Notes: generated by a model from the letters alone, not told the origin. 64,000 nucleotides of DNA from Bubalus kerabau (GCF_029407905.1 NC_073643.1:32498501-32562500), one strand, 5' to 3'. Shown: positions 22,833 through 33,320, counted from the first letter of the stretch. Program-made: numbers and translations.

Positions 22833-24478
22833 TGGACCTAACAGAAGCAGAAGATATTAAGAAGAGATGGCAAGAATACACAGAAGACTGTACAAAAAAG
22901 ATCTTCATGACCCAGATATCAGGATGGTGTAATCACTGACCTAGAGCCAGACATCCTGGAATGTGAAGTCAAGTGGGCCTTAGAAAGCATCACTACGAAC
23001 AAAGCTAGTGGAGGTGGTGGAAGTCCAGTTGAGCTATTACAAATCCTGAAAGATGATGCTGTGAAAGTGGTGCACTCAATATGCCAGCAAATTTGGAAAA
23101 CTCAGCAGTGGCCACAGGACTGGAAAAGGTCATTTTCATTTCAATCCCAAAGAAAGGCAATGCCAAAGAATGCTCAAACTACCGCACAATTGCACTCATC
23201 TCACACGCTAGTAAAGTAATGCTCAAAATTCTCCAAGCCAGGCTTCAGCAATACGTGAACTGCGAACTTCCTGATGTTCAAGCTGGTTTTAGAAAAGGCA
23301 GAGGAACCAGAGATCAAATTGCCAACATCCGCTGGATCATGGAAAAAGCAAGAGAGTTCCAGAAAAACATCTATTTCTGCTTTATTGACTATGCCAAAGC
23401 CTTTGACTATGTGGATCACAATAAACTGTGGAAAATTCTGAAAGAGATGGGAATACCAGACCACCTGATCTGCCTCTTGAGAAATTTGTATGCAGGTCAG
23501 GAAGCAACAGTTAGAACTGGACATGGAACAACAGACTGGTTCCAAATAGGAAAAGGAGTACGTCAAGGCTGTATATTGTCACCCTGCTTATTTAACTTCT
23601 ATGCAGAGTACATCATGAGAAACGCTGGGCTGGAAGAAACACAAGCTGGAATCAAGATTGCCAGGAGAAATATCAATAACCTCAGATATGCAGATGACAC
23701 CACCCTTATGGCAGAAAGTGAAGAGGAACTAAAAAGCCTCTTGATGAAAGTGAAAGTGGAGAGTGAAAAAGTTGGCTTAAAGCTCAACATTCAGAAAACG
23801 AAGATCATGGCATCTGGTCCCACCACTTCATGGGAAATAGATGGGGAAACAGTGGAAACAGTGTCAGACTTTATTTTGGGGGGCTCCAAAATCACTGCAG
23901 ATGGTGACTGCAGCCATGAAATTAAAAGACACTTACTCCTTGGAAGGAAAGTTATGACCAACCTAGATAGCATATTCAAAAGCAGAGACATTACTTTGCC
24001 AACAAACGTCCATCTAGTCAAGGCTATGGTTTTTCCAGTGGTCATGTATGGATGTGAGAGTTGGACTGTGAAGAAAGCTGAGCGCCGAAGAATTGATGCT
24101 TTTGAACTGTGGTGTTGGAGAAGACTCTTGAGAGTCCCTTGGACTGCAAGGAGATCCAACCAGTCCATTCTGTAGGAGATCAGCCCTGGGATTTCTTTGG
24201 AAGGAATGATGCTAAAGCTGAAACTCCAGTACTTTGGCCACCTGATGGGAAGAGTTGACTCATTGGAAAAGACTCAGATGCTGGGAGGGATTGGGGCAAG
24301 AGGAGAAGGGAACGACAGAAGATGAGATGGCTGGATGGCATCACTGACTTGACGGATGTGAGTCTGAGTGAACTCTGGGAGTTGGTGACGGACAGGGAGG
24401 CCTGGCATGCTGCGATTCACGGGGTCGCAAAGAGTCAGACACGACTGAGCAACTGATCTGATCTCATCTGATCTGATG
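22833..24478 (+). mobile_element. BovB (RTE-clade) LINE, 5'-truncated, 1.65 kb
   Basis: Starts at 'ggacctaacagaagcagaag' in the linker between endonuclease and reverse transcriptase and runs through the 3' end. The whole RT domain is present. Instead of the usual (cagtt/gaact) tail, this copy ends in ctgatctgatct-type repeats (24453-24478). It carries single-base deletions near 22886 and 23130 and a premature stop at 24173-24175. I found no convincing target duplication. It faces the BovB at 26503-29854, making a long inverted-repeat pair. Confidence 0.95.
23081..24175 (+). pseudogene. BovB reverse transcriptase, broken ORF fragment
   Basis: A 364-codon open stretch of the BovB polyprotein, which would normally prime cDNA synthesis on nicked target DNA. 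The first twenty-odd residues are out of the true frame because one base is missing near 23130; from the SIPKKGNAKECSNYRTIALI region onward the frame is correct. Visible RT landmarks are FIDYAKAFD (first catalytic Asp), GVRQGCILSPCLFN and YADD (23687-23698). The C-terminal part has WTVKKAERRRIDAFELWCW. The frame stops at a TAG (24173-24175) where other copies in this window have a Lys codon, about 90 codons early. The endonuclease domain is absent. It is not functional on its own. Confidence 0.92.
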
Positions 24479-25069
24479 CTCTCAAGGCTATTTATGTCTG
24501 TTGTGTTTCTATGGGAAATATCAAATGGTGTGTTACTGGGCAAATATTTTCAACCCTGTATTCAGTTATGTCACACTGGTAGCTTGAAATTAGAGAAGTA
24601 TTTATTCCTTGGTAATTGTCAAATGCTATATGATTTATAGCATTTGAGCTTGCTGATTGAGCTTGCTTTATTATCTTGCTGATTTTGCAGACTTAAGAAA
24701 GTGATGGAGAAAATGTTAATAATACAGATTATTTTTAGAAGTATATCATGCCTGCAGATATTTCATTTCGAATATCACACAAAATTGAGGAAATATTACT
24801 CCAGGATGTGAAAACAGTTATCTGATTCAGCAAAGAAGTCATTCACATCACTGATAAAAGAATGAAATTCTGACATATATCTGTGTTGTTTCACTCTTAT
24901 CTTTTCTCTTTAATGCAAGGCAAACTATCAACCAACATATGTATCTGAGTTACGTGTTAGTTTCAACCTTAAGTTGGCTATGGAACCAAGAGTTTTGCAA
25001 AATCAAAACATTTTATGAGAATTCATTGGCTTATCATTGTAAGTTGTGTACTATAGATTCTTTTTCTAA
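24479..25069. other. Unassigned sequence
   Basis: About 590 bases with nothing recognised. It forms part of the spacer between the two opposed BovB copies. Confidence 0.4.
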
Positions 25070-25192
25070 ATTTTTTTTTTTTTGGCTGTGCCACATGGCA
25101 TGTGGGATCCTAGTTTACTGACCGGGAATTGAACCCATGTCTCCTGCAGAGGAAGTATAGAGCCCTAACCATTTGACTACCAGGGAAGTCCC
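25070..25192 (-). mobile_element. CHR-2-type SINE
   Basis: Minus-strand copy: T-run, 'ggctgtgccacatggcatgt', 'gggatcctagtttactgacc', 'gggaattgaacccatg', 'taaccatttgactaccaggg' and 'aagtccc'. This is the full reverse order of the tRNA-derived CHR SINE with its poly-A end at 25070. Confidence 0.85.
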
Positions 25193-25222
25193 TACATATT
25201 CTTTATATTAATAAAATATGTA

Positions 25223-25432
25223 TGTGTGTGTTAGTCGCTCAGTTGTGTCAGACTCTTTGTGACCCCATGAACTACAGCTTGCCAGGCTCCTCTGTCCACA
25301 GAATTCTCCAGGCAAGAATACTGGAGTGGGTTGCCATTCCCTTTTCCAGGGGATCTTCCTAACCCAGGGATCAAACCTGGGTCTCTCACATTGCAAGCAG
25401 ATTCTTTATTGTCCAAGCCACCAGGGAAGCCC
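25223..25432 (-). mobile_element. Bov-tA SINE
   Basis: Minus-strand copy from 'gttagtcgctcagttgtgtc' to 'aagccaccagggaagccc'. The middle has 'ggcaagaatactggagtggg' and 'gggatcttcctaacccaggg'. Flanks 'aaaatatgtatg' (left) and 'aaaatgtatg' (right) look like a decayed target duplication. Open frames on the minus strand here are SINE-derived. Confidence 0.92.
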
Positions 25433-25930
25433 AACAAAATGTATGATAAATTTAAACATATAAACATTTTCTTTCTGGAGAACTGATTGTTAAATAGTGT
25501 ATCACTGATTATACAGGGGTCAAAGAGACCCTTATATACCCAGAGACAGAGAATAATAAAAAAATGCTGCAAGTTTTTGCCTTCAATTGACTAAATGATG
25601 GATCCCATACTTCTATACAGGAACATATAGGTTTGATATAGGAACATCAAACGTAGGTTTGATGGATTGGGTTAGGGAAGGTGGTGTCATGGATCAGGTT
25701 GGGTGATATTGAGTTTGAAGAGACAGGTAGCAGCAACATGGTGGTGTCATGAGATAGAAGCCACTGGACTGTCTGACTCACTCCATGGAGTTCAGATACC
25801 TTGAAGAGCTGCCCAGTACACAGTGGACTTTTCTTACGTAAGAGATGGATTTTGGTTGTGGTAAGCCATTGAGGTTTTAAGGGCTGTTTGTTACCACACC
25901 ACAATTTAGATTAGAATGACCCTTATAGAA
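25433..25930 (+). mobile_element. MLT1/MaLR-like LTR fragment (from about 25560)
   Basis: 'gaagccactggactgtctga', 'gtggtaagccattgaggttt' and 'aagggctgtttgttaccaca' near the right end follow the order of old MaLR LTR ends ('taagccactgagattttggggctgtttgttatagcag'). The left boundary is unclear; 25433-25560 is unassigned. Confidence 0.5.
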
Positions 25931-26490
25931 ATTACTGTTGGAAATAAGTATTATAATATCAAAACCTAAAATAGGAGGCACTGACTTGATATTTCTGTGA
26001 AACAAGAAAGAAAACAAATTTCATGGCTCAGAAACAGAGGATGCAATAGAATAAACAATTAAATCTGATCCCGTGGAAGAATGGGAAGCTGTGCTGGAAC
26101 TTTGGAAAGAGAAGCCAGCATATTTTGAAATGAGTAATGATGGGAGAAGACAATATTGGGATATTCAGACAGCTACTCAAAACCTGACTTCAGACACTCA
26201 AGACTACGCTGCAGAGGAATTATAAATGTGATCTTTTAAACATAGTCTAAAAGACTCTGCTTTGAGAATGATGAGTGTCTTCTCAGAAGTACGTGTGGTT
26301 CTGTAGATATTGACAAACAGAAAGAGGAGAAGGAGATGTGTACAGAGCCTAGCGTTATCATAGAGGAATCTTGTTTTGGAGTCAAGATTTTCTAACGTTC
26401 TGTATGTTCAATAAATAAAATATTTCAGATGTAAAGATGAACAAGAGTGCAACACTGATATACAAGGGAGGCAGACTTGTCTTGGTATTC
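25931..26490. other. Unassigned sequence
   Basis: No repeat or gene recognised. It continues the spacer between the opposed BovB copies and ends at the 12-bp target duplication of the next element. Confidence 0.4.
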
Positions 26491-27264
26491 AGGAAGGAGA
26501 TTCAGTTCAGTTCAGTCCAGTTGCTCAGTCGTGTCCGGCTCTTTGCGACCCCGTGAATCGCAGCACGCCAGGCCTCCCTGTCCATCACCAACTCCCAGAG
26601 TTCACTCAGACTCACGTCCATCGAGCCAGTGATGCCATCCAGCCATCTCATCCTCTGCCGTCCCCTTCTCCTCCTGCCCCCAATCCCTCCCAATATCAGA
26701 GTCTTCTCCAATGAGTCAACTCTTTGCATGAGGTGACCAAAGTACTGGAGTTTCAGCTTTAGCATCATTCCTTCCAAAGAAATCCCAGGGCTGATCTCCT
26801 ACAGAATGGACTGGTTGGATCTCCTTGCAGTCCAAGGGACTCTCAAGAGTCTTCTCCAACACCACAGTTCAAAAGCATCAATTCTTCGGTGCTCAGCGTT
26901 TCTCACAGTCCAACTCTCACATCCATACATGACCACTGGAAAAACCATAGCCTTGACTAGACGGACCTTTGTTGGCAAAGTAATGTCTCTGCTTTTGAAT
27001 ATGCTATCTAGGTTGGTCAAAACTTTCCTTCCAAGAAGTAAGCATCTTTTAATTTCATGGCTGCAATTACCATCTGCAGTGATTGAAGCCCCCCAAAATA
27101 AAGTCTGACACTGTTTCCACTGTTTCCCCATCTATTTCCCATGAAGTGATGGGACCAGATGCCATGATCTTCGTTTTCTGAATGTTGAGCTTTAAGCCAA
27201 CTTTTTCCCTCTCCTCTTTCACTTTCATCAAGAGGTTTTTAGTTCCTTTTCACTTTCTGCCATA

Positions 27265-28601
27265 AGGGTGGTGTCATCTGCATATCTGAGGTTATTGATA
27301 TTTATTCCGGCAATCTTGATTCCAGCCTGTGCTTATTCCAGCCCAGCGTTTCTCATGATGTACTCTGCATAGAAGTTAAATAAGCAGGGTGACAATATAC
27401 AGGCTTGACGTACTCCTTTTCCTATTTGGAACCAGTCTGTTGTTCCATGTCCAGTTCTAACTGTTGCTTCCTGACCTGCATATAGGTTTCTCAAGAGGCA
27501 GATCAGGTGGTCTGGTATTCCCATCTCTTTCAGATTTTTCCACAGTTTATTGTGATCCACACAGTCAAAGGCTTTGGCATAGTCAATAAAGCAGAAATAG
27601 ATGTTTTTCTGGAACTCTCTTGCTTTTTCCATGATCCAGCGGATGTTGGCAATTTGATCTCTGGTTCCTCTGCCTTTTCTAAAACCAGCTTGAACATCAG
27701 GAAGTTCGCAGTTCACGTATTGCTGAAGCCTGGCTTGGAGAATTTTGAACATTACTTTACTAGCGTGTGAGATGAGTGCAATTGTGCGGTAGTTTGAGCA
27801 TTCTTTGGCATTGCCTTTCTTTGGGATTGGAATGAAAACGGACCTTTTCCAGTCTTGTGGCCACTGCTGAGTTTTCCAAATTGACTGGCATATTGAGTGC
27901 ACCACTTTCACAGCATCATCTTTCAGGATTTGAAATAGTTCCACTGGAATTCCACCACCTCCACTAGCTTTGTTCGTAGTGATGCTTTCTAAGGCCCACT
28001 TGACTTCACATTCCAGGATGTCTGGCTCTAGGTCAGTGATCACACCATTGTGATCATCTCTGTCGTGAAGATCTTTTTTGTATAGTTCTTCTATGTATTC
28101 TTACCACCTCTTCTTAATATCTTCTACTTCTGTTAGGTCCATACCATTTCTGTCCTTTATCAAACCCATCTTTGCATGAAATGTTCCCTTGGTATCTCTA
28201 ATTTTCTTCAAGAGATCTCTAGTCTTTCCCATTTTATTGTTTTCCTCTATTTCTTTGCATTGATCGCTGAGGAGGGCTTTCTTATCTCTTCTTGCTATTC
28301 TTTGGAACTCTGCATTCAGGTGCTTATATCTTTCCTTTTCTCCTTTACTTTTTGCTTCTCTTCTTTTCACAGCTATTTGCAAGGCCTCCCCAGACAGCCA
28401 TTTTGCTTTTTGCATTTCTTTTCCATGGAGATGGTCTTGATCCCTGTCTCCTGTACAGTGTTCGAACCTCTGACCATAGTTCATCAGGTACTCTATCAGA
28501 TCTAGTCCTTTAAATCTATTTCTCACTTCCACTGTATAATCATAAGGGATTTGATTTAGGTCATACCTGAATGGTCTAGTGGTTTTCCCTACTTTCTTCA
28601 A
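27265..28601 (-). pseudogene. BovB linker and reverse transcriptase, broken
   Basis: On the minus strand 28101-28601 encodes the linker after the endonuclease (blocks GKTTRPFRYDLNQIPYDY, VEVRNRFKGLDL and AKWLSGEALQIAVKRREAK). 27333-28043 encodes the first part of RT (ITDLEPDILECEVKWALE, IPKKGNAKECSNYRT, FIDYAKAFDCVDHNK). A stop replaces the codon after NAGLE near 27330. The YADD motif itself is still readable near 27275-27290. A one-base loss in the following 'cctcttgatg' region and further changes break the C-terminus. Not functional. Confidence 0.9.
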
Positions 28602-28749
28602 TTTAAGTCTGAATTTGGCAATAAGGAGTTCATGATCTCAGCCACAGTCAGCTCCTGGTCTTGTTTTTGTTGACTGTATAGAGCTTCTCCATCTTTGGCT
28701 GCAAAAAATATAATCAATCTGATTTCAGTGTTGACCATCTGGTGATGTC

Positions 28750-29366
28750 AGGAACTATTCCACGTCAAGGTCAGGAGGGGCAGTGGTGAGGAGATACCTC
28801 TCGTCCAAGGTAAGGAGCAGTGGCTGCACTTTACTGGAGCAGCCGTGAAGAGATACCCCACGCCCAAGGTAAGAGAAACTCAAGTAAGACGGTAGGTGTT
28901 GCAAGAGGGCATCAGAGGGCAGACACACTGAAACCATACTCACAGAAAACTAGTCAATTTAATCACACTAGGACCACAGCCTTGTCTAACTCAATGAAAC
29001 TAAGCCATGCCCGTGGGGCCATCCCAAGATGGGCAGGTCATGGTGGAGAGGTCTGACAGAATGTGGTCCATTGGAGAAGGGAATGGCAAACCACTTCAGT
29101 ATTCTTGCCTTGAGAACCCCATGAACAGTATGAAAAGGAAAAATGATAGGATACTGAAAGAGGAACTCCCCAGGTCAGTAGGTGCCCAATATGCTACTGG
29201 AGATGAGTGGAGAAATAACTCCAGAAAGAATGAAGGGATGGAGCCAAAGCAAAAACAATGCCCAGTTGTGGATGTGACTGGTGATAGAAGCAAGGTCCAG
29301 TGCTGTAAAGAGCAATATTGCATAGGAACCTGGAATGTTAGGTCCATGAATCAAGGCAAATTGTAA
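28750..29366 (+). promoter_or_regulatory. BovB 5' UTR (inverted segment)
   Basis: This is the 5' untranslated region of BovB, seen in only two copies in this window (the other is 34726-35076). It has imperfect internal repeats: a 'gagatacc..c.cgtccaaggtaag' module at 28788-28816 recurs at 28847-28875, with a partial module at 28761-28777. In a young element such a region would hold the internal promoter. Here it has been separated and inverted by the insertion event. The short open frame ending at 29366 finishes where a TAA stop replaces a Glu-type codon of the endonuclease start region (GTWNVRSMNQGKL then stop). Confidence 0.75.
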
Positions 29367-29854
29367 GTGTTCAAACAGGAGATGGAAACAGTGAACATCG
29401 ACATTCTAGGAATCAGTGAACTACAATGGACTGGAATGGGTGAATTTAACTCAGATGACCATTATATCTACTACTGTGGGCAGGAATCCCTTAGAAGAAA
29501 TGCAGTAGCTATCATGGTCAACAAAAGAGTTCGAAATGCAGTACTTGGATGCAATCTCAAAAACGACAGAATGATCTCTGTTCGTTTCCAAGGCAAACCA
29601 TTCAATATCACAGTAATCCAAATCTATGCCCCAACCAGTAACGCTGAAGAAGCTGTAGTTGAACGGTTCTATGAAGACGTACAAGACCTTTTAGAACTAA
29701 CACCCAAAAAAGATGTCCTTTTCATTATAGGGGACTGGAATGCAAAAGTAGGAAGTCAAGAAACACCTGGAGTGACAGGCAAATTTGGCCTTGGAATACA
29801 GAATGAAGCAGGGCAAAGACTAATAGAGTTTTGCCAAGAAAATGCACTGGTCAT
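29367..29854 (+). pseudogene. BovB APE-type endonuclease, N-terminal part
   Basis: Encodes about 160 residues of the apurinic-like endonuclease that nicks target DNA. Landmarks are LGISELQWTGMGEF (catalytic Glu region), NITVIQIYAPTSN and FIIGDWNAKVGSQ. The C-terminal SDHELL-type motif is not here. It lies in the other, minus-strand part of the element near 28640, where the Ser codon has become TGA. The frame runs past the element edge into flanking DNA (to 29960), which is accidental. Because of the inversion, the domain is physically cut in two. Confidence 0.9.
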
Positions 29855-29866
29855 AGGAAGGAGATT

Positions 29867-30185
29867 ACATACCGATTTGAGGAAGCCTAAAGTTGATGCT
29901 AATAATCAGGAAAATGTTGACTGTTCAATAAAAGACAAACGTATTAAGAGAAAAAAATAAGTCAAATATTTTTTCTTCTGAGACCAAAGATTGAGGAATC
30001 ACTGATTGAGAAGAAGATATAAGACATCTCAAAATTGAAAGGACAGTTGGTATTTTGGATTAAAGAGGCAAAATTCTAAGTTACTAATACAAAATTATTG
30101 AGATAAAATAGATTTAACAGTTGAAAATTAATAGATATAAATACACTTTTAAGCTACTCTCTAGTAAATTAAGCCCCAAATAAAG
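29867..30185. other. Unassigned AT-rich sequence
   Basis: Flank of the BovB insertion. No feature recognised. Confidence 0.4.
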
Positions 30186-30384
30186 GGCTTCCCTGGTAGC
30201 TCAGCTGGTAAAGAATCTGCCTGCAATGTAGGAGATCCCCATTCAATTCCTGGGTAGGGAAGATCCCCTGGAGAAGGGATGGGCTATCCACTTCAGTATT
30301 CTGGCCTGGAGAATTCCACGGACTGTATAGCCCATGGGGTCGCAAATAGTCGGACATGACTGATCGACTTTCACTTTCACTTTT
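30186..30384 (+). mobile_element. Bov-tA SINE
   Basis: 'gggcttccctggtagctcag', 'gaatctgcctgcaatgtagg', 'gaagatcccctggagaaggg' and 'ggggtcgcaaatagtcggac', with a 'tttcactttcacttt' end. The form 'gaattccacggactgtatag' is the subfamily also seen at 42374 and 60943. Confidence 0.93.
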
Positions 30385-30794
30385 AAGGCGATCTAAATTA
30401 ACATTAACAAACATGAAAAATATGGAATTTTATCTGACCCATATTAAACAAGCTCCAAATAATCTGTTGTAAATTCACATGTATTTAAAGCGCTTTTGGT
30501 CAAAATCAATAGAATTACCATCCACAGTGAAGGGTATAATATTTTGCTATCTATACCATACTTGATGATGTATGAGTCTAAATTTATGATACTGTAAAGA
30601 AGAAAGTGAATTCTGATTCCAAGCAAGGAAGAGCTTTCTAATAATTGTTACTGCTTAATTGTTTTCAAATATTTCCTTCTCCAATGGGGGAACCATTTTC
30701 CCCTCCAAATCTTAAAACTATATAAAAAAGATACAAACAGAACTGCCCTTCTTAAATCAACCTACTTAGAGCTGTAATCTCACTCACTGCCTCC
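30385..30794. other. Unassigned sequence
   Basis: AT-rich, with no recognisable repeat or gene. Confidence 0.4.
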
Positions 30795-31019
30795 ATTTTT
30801 TAACAGCTTTATTGAGGTATAATTGACAAAATTGCAAGTTATTTAAAATGATGATTGATATATGTATACATTGTGAAAGGATTCCGCCTTCAGGTTAATT
30901 AGTACATCCATCACCCCATATATTTACCTTTCTTTTCTTCTGAAAATTCATTTTTTTGGGAGAACACTTAAGTTCGTCTCTCCTAGCAAATCTCAGTTAT
31001 TCAATTCTAAAAACCATGG
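30795..31019 (-). mobile_element. Old L1 (L1M-like) 3' end
   Basis: 'ttaacagctttattgaggta' and 'taattgacaaaattgcaagt', then 'gtatacattgtgaaaggatt', 'agtacatccatcacccca' and 'gagaacacttaagttcgtct', is the reverse of an old L1 3' UTR. The following young L1 fragment was inserted near its inner edge. Confidence 0.7.
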
Positions 31020-31034
31020 TACATATTGGATCTT

Positions 31035-31119
31035 TTTTTTTTTTAAATTTTATTTTATTTTTAAACTTTACATAATTGTATTAGTTCTTCCAAATATCAA
31101 AATGAATCCGCCACAGGTA
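31035..31119 (-). mobile_element. 85-bp young L1 tail with 15-bp duplication
   Basis: T-run, then complement of the L1-BT-like 3' UTR end ('aactttacataattgtatta', 'aaaatgaatccgccacagg'). A perfect 15-bp duplication, tacatattggatctt, lies at 31020-31034 and 31120-31134. This is among the shortest L1 insertions one can still prove. Confidence 0.92.
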
Positions 31120-31134
31120 TACATATTGGATCTT

Positions 31135-32270
31135 AAATCTTATTCATCTTATAAATAAATGTTTTTCCACTTTCATTAATCTTTTTTAAAAAGCTTCTCT
31201 AAGATATAGAGTTAATGTTAAGACCAGCCCCTTCTTTTGTTCTCTGTATCCCAGAGCCTCTTGCCCTCTCGATGATGTAGTCCTGCAATCAAGCTCCTTC
31301 CTTTCAGCCCCATTCATTTTGTCCTTCCCTTTGGTTTTGATTTGTTCCCACCAACAAACAAATAATGTTCCAGTGTCAACCTCCTTAATTCACATTGCTT
31401 ATCCTCAAATTTCCTTCCATCTACAACCCTACTGTTCTACTGTCTTCAAAGGAAAACTTCTTAGGCAATAGCTATAGTTACTCTTTCTCTTGTCCCAAAT
31501 TTTTCTTTCTTTTTAAAAAAATCAATCCACACTGGGCTCTTGTCAAGGTGAACTTGACCTTCACGTGGAGACATTCAACTTCTGTTCTCTTTTTACTTGA
31601 ATTCTCAAGCATCATTTGAAAGGGTGGTTCCTTCCTTCCTTCCTGGAGCATTCTTTCCTCTTTGGTGTTCTTAAAGCAACATTCACTTGATTTTCCATGT
31701 GTTCAGGGACTGCTTTTCAAGCTTATCTCTTCCCCCTTATCAGTTCATTTAACCTCTAATTGTTGAAACACCTCATGGTTGGGTCCTAAGCTTCAACTCT
31801 GCTCTATCTACATTTCCTCTTAGATGATTGCATATGTTTTCAAGACATTAATTATAATCAATAAATATCTTAAATGTGTGTCTTGAGTCCTGACTTCTCT
31901 AAACTCTAAACTGTGATATTTAGCTGTCTACTCAATAGTTCTTTTTGGAGAGCTAAAATAGGAATTTCATTTAGTGAGGGTAATCAGAACTCTCTTTTCC
32001 TTTGTGAGTCTCTTCCTGTCCTCATTGTTCCCATTACAGGAAGTACAAATGCTCCTCTATTCAGTGAGTGAAAATCTAGGACTGATACTTGATTCTTTCT
32101 TTTCTCTCCGCTCTCACAACCAACCACAATACATTCTCTCAGCTTTTCTTCCAACATACACTCCAGTGAAATCTAGTTCTTTTCAATTCTTCTGCAAATA
32201 GTCTCATCTGCAGTCAGGATAATCCAACAAGATTCCCCAACAACTACTCAGCTTGTACTATACTCCAGCC
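31135..32270. other. Unassigned sequence
   Basis: C/T-rich, with (TTCC)n at 31629-31643. The open frames at 31395-31619 and 31974-32201 have no supporting signal. Confidence 0.4.
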
Positions 32271-32274
32271 TATT

Positions 32275-32620
32275 TATAATCTCCTTCCCACATAGTTGCT
32301 GCAGGTGGCAGTCAAAAAAACCCTTAACATGCTTCCCACTGCACTTAGGAAAAAAGTCCCCACTTCTTACATGATGCGAAAGACTATGGGAATGGGTCCA
32401 ACTGAACTTTCTGACTGGGTGCTCTGCCCCTCCCACCTTCTGTCTTGTGATCTAGTCCCACTGACCATCTTTCTGACCCTCAAACATGCCCAACTCTGTC
32501 CTTACTTAGGGCCTTTGCACATGTGCCTCTTCCTGGCCTTAATGGACTAACTTCTTATCATCCATATTTCAGCTCAACCTAACCTTGTCAGAGAGTTCTG
32601 GCCACCTTTTAAAATACATT
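32275..32620 (+). mobile_element. L2 LINE 3' region fragment
   Basis: 'acttagggcctttgcacatg', 'tgcctcttcctggcctta' and 'ttcagctcaacctaaccttg', then 'tcagagagttctggccacc' matches the L2 3' region order ('gcctttgcacatgctgttccctctgcctgga ... ctcagagaggccttccctgacc'). Confidence 0.65.
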
Positions 32621-32769
32621 TCTACCCCTATTCATGGTTCAGGACTCAAATCACACATATATTTTAATAATATATAACACTGTAGAGACAATTATTACAT
32701 TGTATTGTCTTTATAGGGCTTTCAGCATCTGTAATTTTATTTTTTAATACAAATGTCTACATTATTTCC

Positions 32770-33075
32770 TCCTTTCCAACACTGTTAGTGGTTCCAAGCT
32801 ACCTATAGGGAAAGTCCAAGCCCTTTAAAATGTCATCCAAACCTCCATGATCTGGCCTATCTGGCATTTTCTCATCTCTTTCTTATATCTATTTACTGCG
32901 TGTGAACCCCATTCTATTACATAATATACCCTGGTCTATATCCTTCCTCCAAGGTACACTTAAACACTTGCCTTTCCTTTATCTGCCAAGTGACCTGTAT
33001 CTTTCTTTTAAAGACTCAGTTCAAATGCCACTGTTTAGAATCCTCAGGGAGAGCTGTTTACTTTTTATTCTGTAT
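32770..33075 (+). mobile_element. L2 LINE 3' region fragment
   Basis: 'aagtccaagccctttaaaat', 'ccaaacctccatgatctggc' and 'aaagactcagttcaaatgcc', then 'cctcagggagagctgttt' is again in L2 order, overlapping in content with 32275-32620. So there are either two fragments or one rearranged copy. Confidence 0.65.
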
Positions 33076-33320
33076 TCACAGCTGTGGGTACACCTGTCCA
33101 TCTGTCTCAAATTTCCCACTAATGCATGGGAAAATGATTTATTCATCTGAGTATTCTCACCATTCATGTTGATTACTGTACAAAATAATTGTTTTGTTTG
33201 TATAGGTGACACATGCTTTTAATATCTGTCCCTTTCCTGAATACTTTGGTTTCTCTTTTTTGGATAGTTTTGGTTTACCCATCTTAATTGTGAAGTATGA
33301 TGCTCAGAAAACTGTGTTTA
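33076..33320. other. Unassigned sequence
   Basis: Left flank of the L1 insertion. Nothing recognised. Confidence 0.4.

Larger units (their letters stand above)
26503..29854 (-). mobile_element. Near full-length BovB LINE with 5' inversion
   Basis: A 3.35-kb BovB flanked by a perfect 12-bp target duplication, aggaaggagatt, at 26491-26502 and 29855-29866. From 26503 to about 28749 the element reads on the minus strand: 3' tail, RT, linker and the end of the endonuclease. From about 28750 to 29854 it reads on the plus strand: 5' UTR and the first part of the endonuclease. The two parts meet in the order expected of twin priming: the 5' UTR lies at the internal junction, and the endonuclease breakpoints ('cactggtcatag' near 29854 and 'gacatcaccagatgg' near 28749) are about 45 bases apart in other copies, so a short piece was lost. 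Frames are disrupted throughout. Confidence 0.95.

Noticed and set aside
23201..23566. Minus-strand open frame of 121 codons
   Set aside because: It is the antisense of BovB reverse transcriptase. The same antisense frame recurs in the other BovB copies (for example 27507-27770).
28176..28505. Plus-strand open frame rich in Phe and Leu, looks membrane-like
   Set aside because: Antisense of the Lys/Glu-rich BovB linker; hydrophobicity is a by-product of reading the complement.
29855..29960. Extension of the endonuclease frame beyond the BovB edge
   Set aside because: The 12-bp duplication marks the element end at 29854; the extra codons are flanking DNA read by chance.
30186..30260. tRNA-like sequences with polymerase III boxes at SINE heads
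   Set aside because: They belong to Bov-tA and CHR SINEs and lack a foldable tRNA with an anticodon stem; not tRNA genes.
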